A stretch of 42,292 nucleotides of DNA from an uncultured Clostridia bacterium (GTDB taxonomy: Bacteria; Bacillota; Clostridia; Oscillospirales; Ruminococcaceae): the NCBI GenBank assembly GCA_945910815.1, contig CAMDZD010000018.1:1-42292 (forward strand). The letters run 5' to 3'. A program made the translations under genes and the position numbers. Each line of letters opens with the position of its first letter. Position 1 is the first letter of the stretch. Below are positions 34,875 through 42,292 of this stretch, piece by piece. The notes beneath the pieces are model-generated. The model was not told the DNA's origin. It was given only the letters and a program-made list of their open reading frames with translations, and made no database searches.

Positions 34875-35615
34875 ATGGCAACAGCAATTATAACAGGAGC
34901 ATCTCAAGGAATAGGTGCTTGCATAGCAAAGAGACTTGCAAAAGACGGATTCGATATAGCAATAAATCACTATCCCAGCGAAAGCGATAAGGCTAACGCT
35001 GAAAACGTAGCAAAGGAATGTCAGGCATTCGGAGTTAAAGCAGTATGCTTTCCGGCTGATGTTTCAAGATATGCTGAATGTGAAGAAATGGTGAAAGCTG
35101 TAAAAGCTGAATTTGGTACAATAGATGTACTTGTAAACAATGCAGGTATCACTAAAGACGGACTCCTTGCAAGAATGAGTGAGGAAAGCTATGACGCTGT
35201 AATAGCAGTAAATCAGAAAAGCGTATTCAATATGACTAAGCATGTCGCTACTGTAATGATGAGACAGAGAAGCGGTCATATAATCAATCTTGCATCAGTA
35301 GCAGGACTTTACGGAAATCCCGGACAGTTCAACTATTCAGCGTCAAAGGCTGCAATAATCGGTATGACAAAGACTACTGCAAAGGAATTTGGTTCAAGAG
35401 GTATAACATGCAATGCAGTAGCTCCCGGATTTATTAAAACTCCTATGACAGATAAGCTTACAGACGCACAGAGAGATGCAATGATTGCTCAGATTGCAAT
35501 GAAAAGATACGGAGAAGTTGAAGAAATAGCCGGAGTAGTTTCATTCCTTGCATCGTCAGATTCAAGCTATGTTACAGGACAGGTCATTGAAATATCCGGC
35601 GGACTTTCAATGTAA
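34875..35615 (+). CDS. fabG: 3-oxoacyl-ACP reductase
   Basis: Reduces 3-oxoacyl-ACP with NADPH. The 246-residue short-chain dehydrogenase has the cofactor loop TGASQGIG (7-14), NNAG (88-91), the catalytic Ser141, Tyr154 and Lys158 (YSASK), and the closing SSYVTGQVIEISGG. TTGGAGG precedes the ATG. The dispersed repeat occupies the gap from fabK. Confidence 0.96.
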   Translation: MATAIITGASQGIGACIAKRLAKDGFDIAINHYPSESDKANAENVAKECQAFGVKAVCFPADVSRYAECEEMVKAVKAEFGTIDVLVNNAGITKDGLLARMSEESYDAVIAVNQKSVFNMTKHVATVMMRQRSGHIINLASVAGLYGNPGQFNYSASKAAIIGMTKTTAKEFGSRGITCNAVAPGFIKTPMTDKLTDAQRDAMIAQIAMKRYGEVEEIAGVVSFLASSDSSYVTGQVIEISGGLSM

Positions 35616-35641
35616 GATTTTTTTAAAGAAAGGATTATCAG

Positions 35642-36895
35642 ATGAAAAGAGTAGTAATAACAGGTATGGGAACGGTCAACCCTCTTGGAAATAATGTTGC
35701 CGATTTCTGGAAAGGAATCGTTGATAATAAAATAGGATTTTCATTTGTGGACAAATTTGATTCTTCAAGAACAGGAGTTTCCATTGCAGGAACTGTAAAG
35801 AATTTCAATGAAGAAGATTATTATAACGACCCTGCATGCTTTGATAAAAAAGAGTCAAGACGTATGGACAGATTCACAAAATTTGCACTTGTATCAACAA
35901 GCGAAGCTCTTAAAGACTGCGGAACTGATTTCAAGGACATCAATCCTTACAGAGCAGGTGTTATAATAGGTTGTGGCATAGGCGGTCTTGAACTTACTGA
36001 ACAGGAACATCAGAAATATCTTGAAAAAGGACCGGGAAAAGTATCAGTATTCTATATTCCTATGATGATTTCAAATATGGCAGCAGGTACTGTATCAATA
36101 AAAACAGGCTTTAAAGGAGCTAATTTTGCAACGGTAACGGCATGTTCATCTGCAACGCATGCAATAGGGGAGGCTTTCAGAAAAATCAAGGACGGCTATC
36201 TTGATGTATGTATCTGCGGAGGCACTGAAAGTACGGTTACAGAATTTGCACTCGGCGGATTCAGCAATATGAAAGCTCTTACAAAGTCAAATGACCTTGA
36301 ACGTGCATCAATACCTTTCGACAAGGAAAGAAGCGGATTTGTACTCGGTGAAGGTTGTGGAATACTTGTGCTTGAGGAATATGAACACGCCAAAGCAAGA
36401 GGTGCGGAAATTTACGCTGAAATTGCGGGATACGGTGCTACATGTGACGGCTATCATATGACATCACCGTCACCGGACGGCGAATCTGCCGGAATGGCTA
36501 TGACTCTCGCTATGGAAGAGGCAGGCGTTAAGCCGTGCGATGTTGACTATATAAATGCTCACGGAACTTCAACGGGACTTAATGACAAATATGAAACAAG
36601 AGCTATAAAAAATGCACTTGGTGATGAGGCATATAATGTAAAAATCAATTCAACTAAATCTATGGTTGGTCATCTGCTCGGTGCTGCGGGAGCTGTTGAG
36701 GCTATTGTTACTGCTAAGAGTATTAAAGAGGGTCTTATTCACAGGACTGTCGGCTATAAAGTTCCTGATGAAGAATGTGACCTTAATTACTGCGTTGAGG
36801 GAAATATAAAGCAGGATATAAAATCAGCACTTTCAAATTCACTCGGATTCGGCGGACACAATGCTACAATCTGCTTTAAAAAAGTCAGTGATTAA
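35642..36895 (+). CDS. fabF: Beta-ketoacyl-ACP synthase II
   Basis: Condensing enzyme for chain elongation. The 417-residue protein carries the nucleophile Cys168 in TACSSATHA and the two histidines in NAHGTSTGLND and KSMVGHLLGAAG. Length is normal. AAAGGA precedes the ATG, 26 bases after fabG. It is the only elongating synthase seen in this operon. Confidence 0.96.
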   Translation: MKRVVITGMGTVNPLGNNVADFWKGIVDNKIGFSFVDKFDSSRTGVSIAGTVKNFNEEDYYNDPACFDKKESRRMDRFTKFALVSTSEALKDCGTDFKDINPYRAGVIIGCGIGGLELTEQEHQKYLEKGPGKVSVFYIPMMISNMAAGTVSIKTGFKGANFATVTACSSATHAIGEAFRKIKDGYLDVCICGGTESTVTEFALGGFSNMKALTKSNDLERASIPFDKERSGFVLGEGCGILVLEEYEHAKARGAEIYAEIAGYGATCDGYHMTSPSPDGESAGMAMTLAMEEAGVKPCDVDYINAHGTSTGLNDKYETRAIKNALGDEAYNVKINSTKSMVGHLLGAAGAVEAIVTAKSIKEGLIHRTVGYKVPDEECDLNYCVEGNIKQDIKSALSNSLGFGGHNATICFKKVSD

Positions 36896-36910
36896 GAGGG
36901 GTTTTGCATT

Positions 36911-37387
36911 ATGTCAGAAAAAATAATGAACAGTATTACTCTTGATGAAATAAAGGAGCTTGCTGAAACTGTCAGAAAAAATGAACTCGGCAAAATTAAA
37001 ATCAGATGCGGAGATTGTGAAATTGTAATAGAAGGAAAGAAAAGCAGGGAAATTATATCGTCTGTTCCTGTACAGCCGGCTATGACTGTTCAGAATGTCA
37101 ATGCCTCTGTACCGTCCGAAAATTCTGAAAAATCCGAAAAGCAAGAAATAAAGGGAAATACGGTAAAATCTCCTATTGTAGGCACTTTCTATTCATCACC
37201 TTCACCTGATAAACCGCCTTTTGTAAAAATCGGCGATACGGTTAAAAAAGGCGATGTTATCATGATTATTGAATCTATGAAGCTTATGAATGAAGTACAG
37301 AGTGATTTTGACGGAAAAGTTCTTGATATACTCGTTGAAAACGGTCAGGCAGTTGAATATGACCAGCCTGTTATGATTATAGGTTAG
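36911..37387 (+). CDS. accB: Biotin carboxyl carrier protein of acetyl-CoA carboxylase
   Basis: The 158-residue protein carries biotin on Lys124 in ESMKLMNEV, at the tip of the C-terminal lipoyl-like domain (about 85-158). The common motif is EAMKLM, so Ser replaces Ala just before Met; this is tolerated in the family. A Ser/Glu/Val-rich flexible linker (about 50-82) follows the N-terminal oligomerisation segment. It lies between fabF and fabZ. Confidence 0.95.
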   Translation: MSEKIMNSITLDEIKELAETVRKNELGKIKIRCGDCEIVIEGKKSREIISSVPVQPAMTVQNVNASVPSENSEKSEKQEIKGNTVKSPIVGTFYSSPSPDKPPFVKIGDTVKKGDVIMIIESMKLMNEVQSDFDGKVLDILVENGQAVEYDQPVMIIG

Positions 37388-37401
37388 GAGGCATAAATAA
37401 T

Positions 37402-37854
37402 ATGTCAGAAGTATTGCTTAACAGAGAGCAGATTATGGAAATAATCCCCCACAGAGACCCTTTTCTCCTTATAGATGAGGTTCTTGAAATGGAGGTCGGC
37501 GTCAGAATAAAGGCAAGAAAATATATAAAAGAAGAGGATTTCTGGTTTAAGGGACATTTTCCTGATTATCCGGTAACTCCGGGAGTGCTTATGATTGAAA
37601 TGCTTGCACAGGCAGGTGCAGTATGTATGCTTTCAAAACCACAGTACAAGGGAAAAATCGCACTCTTTGCCGGTATAGATAAGGCTAAGTTCCGCAAGCA
37701 GGTAAAACCCGGAGACGTTCTCGACCTTGAAGTTGAAATCATCAGGGAAAAGCTCTCAATAGGAACAGGAAAGGCTCTTGCTACCGTTGACGGAAAAAAA
37801 GCAGTATCATGTGAGATTTCATTTGCTGTCGTTGACGGCAACAAGGAAGATTAA
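37402..37854 (+). CDS. fabZ: 3-hydroxyacyl-ACP dehydratase
   Basis: Dehydrates 3-hydroxyacyl-ACP. The 150-residue hot-dog-fold protein has PHRDPFLLID and the catalytic His52 (GHFPDYPVTPG) and Glu66 (MIEMLAQ). GGAGG precedes the ATG. With no FabA or FabM seen here, how double bonds would be introduced is not evident. Confidence 0.96.
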   Translation: MSEVLLNREQIMEIIPHRDPFLLIDEVLEMEVGVRIKARKYIKEEDFWFKGHFPDYPVTPGVLMIEMLAQAGAVCMLSKPQYKGKIALFAGIDKAKFRKQVKPGDVLDLEVEIIREKLSIGTGKALATVDGKKAVSCEISFAVVDGNKED

Positions 37855-37856
37855 CT

Positions 37857-39215
37857 ATGTTTCAGAAAGTATTGATTGCCAACAGAGGCGAAATTGCCGT
37901 GCGAATAATACGTGCCTGCCGTGAACTCGGTGTGCGATGCGTGGCAGTATATTCAACAGCGGATAAAAATGCACTTCATGCACAGATTGCTGATGAGGCT
38001 GTATGTATAGGTTCGGCACTGAGTAAAGACAGCTATCTGAATATGAATGCAATAATATCATCAGCTCTTATAACACACTGCGATGCAATTCACCCCGGAT
38101 TCGGATTTCTTTCGGAAAATGCTGAATTTGCAAGACTCTGCGAAAAATTCGGAATAGAATTTATAGGTCCTTCATATAAATCAATAGAAATGCTCGGAGA
38201 CAAGGCGGAAGCTAAAAGAACTATGAAGTCTGCCGGAGTTCCTGTAATTCCGGGGTCTGACGGTGCAGTGAAATCTATTGACGAGGCTAAGGAAATTGCC
38301 GGAAAAGCAGGCTATCCTGTACTTGTAAAGGCATCGGCAGGCGGTGGAGGCAGAGGAATAAGGCGTGTTGATACTCCGGAAGAACTTGAAAGCCAGATGA
38401 CTATTGCACAGCAGGAGGCTGAAAATTTCTTTGGTGACAATTCCGTATATATCGAAAAATTTCTTATAAATCCGCACCATGTTGAAATTCAGATTATGGC
38501 TGACAAGTTCGGAAATACAATATATCTCGGTGAACGTGACTGCTCTATGCAGAGAAGAAATCAGAAGGTTCTCGAAGAAAGCCCAAGTCCCATTGTTACT
38601 CCCGAACTCCGTAAAAAAATGGGCGAATCGGCTGTAATTGTCGCTAAGCAGTGCGGTTACTATAATGCAGGTACAATAGAATTTCTTGTTGATGACGATA
38701 AAAATTTCTACTTTATGGAAATGAATACACGTATTCAGGTTGAACACCCTGTTACAGAAGCTGTAACAGGCTTTGACCTTGTAAAAGCTCAGATAAAAGT
38801 TTCCGCCGGTGAAAAGCTTGATGTCACTCAGGAAGATATAAAAATAAGCGGTCATGCAATAGAATGCCGGATAAATGCCGAAAATCCTGAACTCGATTTC
38901 AGACCCTCTCCCGGACAGATTAAAGCTCTCAACATGCCCGGAGGCCCCGGAATAAGAATAGATACGGCAGTTTATCAGGGCTACACTATACCTCCCTATT
39001 ACGATTCAATGATAGCAAAGCTTATAGTCCACGGCTCAAACCGAAAAGAAGCTATAATGAAAATGAAGTGGGCATTGTCTGAATTTATAGTTGACGGAAT
39101 CGATACAAATATCGATTTTCAGCTTGAACTTATCAAAAATTGTGATTTTGAAAACGGCAACTATAATATAGGCTATCTTAATCAGTATATGGAAAAGCGT
39201 AAGAAGAAAAAATAA
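37857..39215 (+). CDS. accC: Biotin carboxylase subunit of acetyl-CoA carboxylase
   Basis: Carboxylates the AccB biotin with ATP and bicarbonate. The 452-residue ATP-grasp protein has ANRGEIAVRIIRACRELG, HPGFGFLSENAEFA, the glycine-rich loop KASAGGGGRGIR, and EMNTRIQVEHPVTE with the catalytic Arg/Glu. The ATG follows the fabZ stop by two bases, so translation is likely coupled. Confidence 0.97.
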   Translation: MFQKVLIANRGEIAVRIIRACRELGVRCVAVYSTADKNALHAQIADEAVCIGSALSKDSYLNMNAIISSALITHCDAIHPGFGFLSENAEFARLCEKFGIEFIGPSYKSIEMLGDKAEAKRTMKSAGVPVIPGSDGAVKSIDEAKEIAGKAGYPVLVKASAGGGGRGIRRVDTPEELESQMTIAQQEAENFFGDNSVYIEKFLINPHHVEIQIMADKFGNTIYLGERDCSMQRRNQKVLEESPSPIVTPELRKKMGESAVIVAKQCGYYNAGTIEFLVDDDKNFYFMEMNTRIQVEHPVTEAVTGFDLVKAQIKVSAGEKLDVTQEDIKISGHAIECRINAENPELDFRPSPGQIKALNMPGGPGIRIDTAVYQGYTIPPYYDSMIAKLIVHGSNRKEAIMKMKWALSEFIVDGIDTNIDFQLELIKNCDFENGNYNIGYLNQYMEKRKKKK

Positions 39216-39231
39216 GATTGTGGTGAAGTAG

Positions 39232-40089
39232 ATGCTTGAGGATTTATTCAAGGTCGTTAAAAAGAGATTCAATGATGACGACAATAAGGCTGAAACTGAA
39301 AAGCCGAAATTCAAATGCCCCCGCTGTCAGCATATGATTACAGAGGAGCATTACAATGAACTTTTAAAGGTATGCCCCGACTGTAATTATCACGGCAGAA
39401 TGACGGCAAGAGAACGTATTGCAATAACAGCGGATAAAGACAGCTTTATTGAATTTGATAAGGATATGAAAAGCTGTAACCCTATAAATTATCCCGAATA
39501 TGAAGAAAAACAGCAGGAACTCCGTGAAAAGACAGGTCTTTCCGATGCCGTTGTAACAGGTCAGGCTAAAATAAAGGGCAGTGATGTTATAATAGCCGTT
39601 ATGGATTCAAGATATATGATGGCATCAATGGGAAGTGTAGTGGGCGAAAAAATTACAAGAGCCTTTGAAACTGCTGTTGAAAAAAAGCTCCCTGTTGTAA
39701 TTTTTACCGCATCGGGCGGTGCAAGAATGCAGGAGGGTATAGTATCTCTTATGCAGATGGCTAAAACTTCCGGAGCTGTTGCACGTCATAATCAGGCTGG
39801 ACTTCTTTATATAACAGTTATGACTGACCCTACAACAGGCGGAGTTACGGCAAGCTTTGCGTCATTAGGAGATATTATAATTGCTGAACCAAAAGTTCTT
39901 ATAGGCTTTGCAGGCAGACGTGTAATTGAAGGCACTATAAAGCAGAGACTTCCCGATGATTTTCAGCTTGCTGAATTTTTAGAGGAAAAGGGATTTGTTG
40001 ATATGATTGTTGAACGCAGAAAGATGAGAAGTACACTTTCACATCTTCTGAAACTTCATGGATATGTTCCCGAACAGGAGGAGGCTTGA
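39232..40089 (+). CDS. accD: Acetyl-CoA carboxylase carboxyltransferase, beta subunit
   Basis: With AccA it moves the carboxyl group from biotin to acetyl-CoA. The 285-residue protein has the N-terminal four-Cys zinc finger (CPRCQHM and CPDCNYH, about residues 25-46). The crotonase-like core follows, with TASGGARMQEG and TDPTTGGVTASFA. A GGTGAAG site lies close before the ATG. Confidence 0.96.
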   Translation: MLEDLFKVVKKRFNDDDNKAETEKPKFKCPRCQHMITEEHYNELLKVCPDCNYHGRMTARERIAITADKDSFIEFDKDMKSCNPINYPEYEEKQQELREKTGLSDAVVTGQAKIKGSDVIIAVMDSRYMMASMGSVVGEKITRAFETAVEKKLPVVIFTASGGARMQEGIVSLMQMAKTSGAVARHNQAGLLYITVMTDPTTGGVTASFASLGDIIIAEPKVLIGFAGRRVIEGTIKQRLPDDFQLAEFLEEKGFVDMIVERRKMRSTLSHLLKLHGYVPEQEEA

Positions 40090-40093
40090 ATTT

Positions 40094-40900
40094 ATGGAAA
40101 ATGAAAAAACTGCCTGGGAACGTCTTCAAATTGTCCATAACAAGAACCGCCCTACTGTCAATGATTACATACCACTGATTTTTGATGAATTCTATGAAAT
40201 CCATGGAGACCGTCATTTTGGCGATGACGGTGCAATAATTGGCGGTATAGGCAGACTTTCCGGAATCCCTGTTACAATAATAGCACAGGTAAAGGGAAGA
40301 AATATAAATGAAAATAAAAAATGCAATTTTGCAATGCCTCACCCCGAGGGTTACCGTAAGGCTTTGAGACTTGCAAAGCAGGCGGAAAAATTTCACCGCC
40401 CTGTAATATGCTTTATAGATACCCCCGGAGCTTTCTGCGGAATTTCTGCCGAGGAAAGAGGTCAGGGAGAGGCTATTGCAAGAAATATTATGGAATTTAT
40501 GACTCTGAGAACTCCTGTAATATCAATAGTTCTCGGTGAGGCAGGGAGCGGAGGTGCTCTGGCTCTCGGTGTATGCGACCATCTTGCTATGCTTGAAAAT
40601 GCAGTTTATTCCATACTCTCTCCGAGAGGTTTTGCAAGTATTCTCTGGAAAGACCCCTCACGTGAGGAGGAGGCAAGCTCTATAATGAAAATGACTGCCG
40701 AAGATATGATTGAACTTAAGGTCGCTGAAACAATTATTGAAGAACCTCTCGGCGGAGCTCATAACAATTTAGACAAAATTGCTGAAAATATCAAGGAATT
40801 TTTGTCACATGAAATTTCAGAAATTTCTAAAAAAGATATTGACGAATTGCTGAAATCACGCTATACTAAGTTTAGAAAAATCGGTGAGTTTACAGAGTAA
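40094..40900 (+). CDS. accA: Acetyl-CoA carboxylase carboxyltransferase, alpha subunit
   Basis: Partner of AccD. The 268-residue protein shows RPTVNDYI, FDEFYEIHGDRHFGDD, GRNINENKKCNFAMPHPEGYRKA, FIDTPGAFCG and GEAGSGGALALGV, the oxyanion-hole glycines. The ATG at 40094 is chosen because AGGAGGAGG lies nine bases upstream; the frame extends into accD without a better site. Confidence 0.96.
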   Translation: MENEKTAWERLQIVHNKNRPTVNDYIPLIFDEFYEIHGDRHFGDDGAIIGGIGRLSGIPVTIIAQVKGRNINENKKCNFAMPHPEGYRKALRLAKQAEKFHRPVICFIDTPGAFCGISAEERGQGEAIARNIMEFMTLRTPVISIVLGEAGSGGALALGVCDHLAMLENAVYSILSPRGFASILWKDPSREEEASSIMKMTAEDMIELKVAETIIEEPLGGAHNNLDKIAENIKEFLSHEISEISKKDIDELLKSRYTKFRKIGEFTE

Positions 40901-40949
40901 ATATTTTAACTGGTTTTCTGCATAAATTATAAACGGAGGATTTTTTATC

Positions 40950-41186
40950 ATGACTTTTGACAAGCTCAAAGACATTATCGCTGACCAGCTCAGCGTTGAT
41001 GAAGAAAAAATTACTATGGAAGCAAGTATTACTGAAGATTTAGGTGCTGATTCACTCGATGTTGTAGACCTCATTTCTGTTATCGAAGATGAATTTGACC
41101 TCGAAATCCCTGAAGAAGCTGTTGACAGTATTAAAACAGTTGGCGACATTGTAAACTATATTGAAAAGAATGCAAGTGCTGAATAA
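40950..41186 (+). CDS. acpP: Acyl carrier protein
   Basis: The 78-residue acidic protein carries the phosphopantetheine site Ser35 in GADSLDVVDL and the typical helix IEDEFDLEIP. It holds the growing acyl chain for all the Fab enzymes. CGGAGG precedes the ATG. It is the last gene of the operon; acpP at the 3' end, rather than near fabG/fabF, differs from the enterobacterial order. Confidence 0.97.
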   Translation: MTFDKLKDIIADQLSVDEEKITMEASITEDLGADSLDVVDLISVIEDEFDLEIPEEAVDSIKTVGDIVNYIEKNASAE

Positions 41187-41199
41187 TTAATCAGCTCTT

Positions 41200-41235
41200 A
41201 ACTGCTTTTCCCTCTGGGGAAAGCAGTTTTCTTTT
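41200..41235 (+). terminator. Terminator of the fab/acc operon
   Basis: The arms AACTGCTTTTCCC and GGGGAAAGCAGTT are followed by TTCTTTT. Confidence 0.9.
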
Positions 41236-41243
41236 CAGCCATA

Positions 41244-41272
41244 TTGACATTATCATTTTTTTTATATATAAT
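41244..41272 (+). promoter_or_regulatory. Promoter of the cysE T-box unit
   Basis: TTGACA (41244-41249) and TATAAT (41267-41272) have a 17-base spacer. Confidence 0.85.
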
Positions 41273-41279
41273 ATAATAT

Positions 41280-41519
41280 ATACTTTAAAAGCGTAGCAGT
41301 CAGAGTAAGCTGAAACTGTTTTACAGAGAGTGCCGGTGCGGTGTGACGGCATAAACGTTTCTTCATGAAGTGCGTCTGTCAGCTCCGGAGAGGAAATAAC
41401 AGTATTCTCCGGCGTACAATCTGCGTTAAGGATTTTTTTGAGTGATAAATTCAGAGTGGAACCGTGGTAATATAACCGCCTCTGTCGGAGATTTTTTCTT
41501 CAGCAGGGGTTTTTGTTTT
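41280..41519 (+). promoter_or_regulatory. T-box leader, cysteine-type
   Basis: The leader shows the stem I arms (AGCAGTCAGA with TCTGTCAGCT), AGAGAG and GGTG elements, and GAAGTGCG. The specifier there is TGC, a cysteine codon, immediately before the 3' helix. The T-box sequence AGAGTGGAACCGTGG is at 41453-41467. The terminator pairs CCTCTG (41479-41484) with CAGGGG (41504-41509) before TTTTTGTTTT. Uncharged tRNA-Cys would favour readthrough into cysE. Confidence 0.93.
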
Positions 41520-41526
41520 AAAGGAG

Positions 41527-42195
41527 GTGATTCTGATTTTCAAACAGTTAAGAGAAGATATTGCTGTCATAAAGGCTCATGACCCGGCTGCGAGAAGTTC
41601 ATTTGAAATACTTTTCACATATTCCGGACTTCATGCTGTCAGAAGCTACCGCCATGCTCACTGGTTTTATAAGCATAAAATGTATACCATTGCGAGAATG
41701 ATTTCGCAGTGGTCGAGATTCTGGACGGGGATAGAAATTCACCCTGGTGCAACAATAGGCAAAAGCCTTTTCATCGACCACGGAATGGGTGTTGTAATAG
41801 GTGAAACGGCTGTTATAGGCGACAACTGTCTTATATATCAGGGAGTAACTCTCGGCGGTACAGGAAAAGACAAAGGAAAGCGTCACCCTACTCTCGGGAA
41901 TAATGTCCTTGTAGGTGCAGGTGCAAAAGTTTTAGGGCCTTTTACTGTCGGAAACAATGTCAAGATTGCAGCGAATGCCGTTGTGCTTAATCCTCTGCCG
42001 GATAACTGCACTGCTGTCGGAATACCGGCAAGAATAGTAAAACAGGACGGAAACAAAGTCCGCCCATGCGTGACAAATGAGATTGACCAGGTTCATATCC
42101 CCGACCCGATTTCTTTGGATATGTGCAAAATGCTTTCTAAAATAGAAAGCCTTGAGAAAAAAATTCAGGAGATTGAAAATGCACAGAATAAATAA
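41527..42195 (+). CDS. cysE: Serine O-acetyltransferase
   Basis: Acetylates serine for cysteine synthesis, matching the cysteine-type T-box upstream. The protein has the N-terminal helical domain ([19 protein letters not shown]) and the left-handed beta-helix with hexapeptide repeats ([36 protein letters not shown], and [13 protein letters not shown]). The start is uncertain: the frame has no ATG. The GTG at 41527 overlaps the AGGAGG ribosome site, so CTG at 41533 or ATT at 41536 (eight bases after the site) would fit better and would give the usual FKQLRED N terminus. Confidence 0.93.
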   Translation: MILIFKQLREDIAVIKAHDPAARSSFEILFTYSGLHAVRSYRHAHWFYKHKMYTIARMISQWSRFWTGIEIHPGATIGKSLFIDHGMGVVIGETAVIGDNCLIYQGVTLGGTGKDKGKRHPTLGNNVLVGAGAKVLGPFTVGNNVKIAANAVVLNPLPDNCTAVGIPARIVKQDGNKVRPCVTNEIDQVHIPDPISLDMCKMLSKIESLEKKIQEIENAQNK

Positions 42196-42292
42196 TATTC
42201 CAATTCCTCATATTGGAATGAGAATCTGGAAAACTGTTATTGCCGTATTGCTGAGTGCCTTGTCGGGATATATTTTTAAATACAATCCCTTT
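42179..42292 (+). CDS. Start of a membrane protein, probable aromatic acid exporter family (partial)
   Basis: Only 38 codons are inside the window. They read [20 protein letters not shown] and then a hydrophobic helix ending GYIFKYNPF, like the first helix of the ArAE_1/FUSC-type family. The ATG lies inside the end of cysE, overlapping it by 17 bases, so it is probably translated from the same T-box-controlled mRNA. The family call is tentative on this short piece. Confidence 0.6.
   Translation, partial: MHRINNIPIPHIGMRIWKTVIAVLLSALSGYIFKYNPF

Noticed and set aside
38181..38855. Long open frame of 224 codons on minus inside accC
   Set aside because: It is antisense to a complete, conserved accC and its translation resembles no protein.

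Overview
The window looks like chromosome of a low-GC, cellulosome-forming Clostridia member, most likely Ruminococcus or a close relative. The evidence is two dockerin-bearing secreted proteins (a GH9 glucanase and a leucine-rich-repeat protein), a lipoprotein GH26 mannanase, two T-box leaders, a 2-oxoacid:ferredoxin oxidoreductase operon typical of anaerobes, and a FabK/FabZ-type fatty acid synthesis operon. Promoters are unusually easy to read: TTGACA or TTGCAA, a spacer of 17 (once 16), then TATAAT.

Layout. 1-560: tRNA-Lys, tRNA-Glu, 5S rRNA and tRNA-Asn behind one promoter. 590-4730 (minus): a thrS unit led by a T-box, with a DinB-like gene before thrS and a zinc-ribbon membrane protein after it, then a nuclease-like orphan. 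4770-6490 (plus): GH26 mannanase, convergent with guaB. 8126-8797 (minus): a small lipoprotein. 8870-9520: two tRNA units (Pro; Thr-Tyr), with a duplicated promoter between them. 9612-13460 (plus): TerD, AIM24, an unknown Cys/His-rich protein, and TypA/BipA. 13465-17550 (minus): a small acidic membrane protein, rsmE, the GH9-dockerin cellulase and two small membrane proteins. 17559-19298 (minus): an Lsa-like ABC-F protein behind a leader that looks like a transcription attenuator. 19532-22280 (minus): a duplicated-domain lipoprotein, KptA and dTMP kinase, translationally coupled. 22329-27089 (minus): P-loop ATPase, LRR protein and a four-subunit 2-oxoacid:ferredoxin oxidoreductase. 27113-31529 (minus): fabD, aroE, aroK, amidohydrolase and LRR-dockerin, with overlapping or closely spaced ends.

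31640-41235 (plus) is the type II fatty acid synthesis operon: fabH, fabK, fabG, fabF, accB, fabZ, accC, accD, accA, acpP. It supplies malonyl-CoA (AccABCD), malonyl-ACP (FabD, encoded divergently) and every elongation step. A decayed IS200/IS605-family tnpB sits between its likely promoter and fabH. 41244-end: a cysteine-type T-box leader, cysE, and the start of a probable aromatic-acid-exporter-family membrane protein that runs off the window.

The best leads for something not obvious are the ABC-F attenuator with its six-codon leader peptide, the dispersed intergenic repeat upstream of the DinB-like gene and fabG, the tnpB remnant in the fab operon leader, the absence of an ATG start for cysE, and surface or cellulosomal LRR genes embedded in metabolic operons. 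No CRISPR array, prophage or complete defence system was found.
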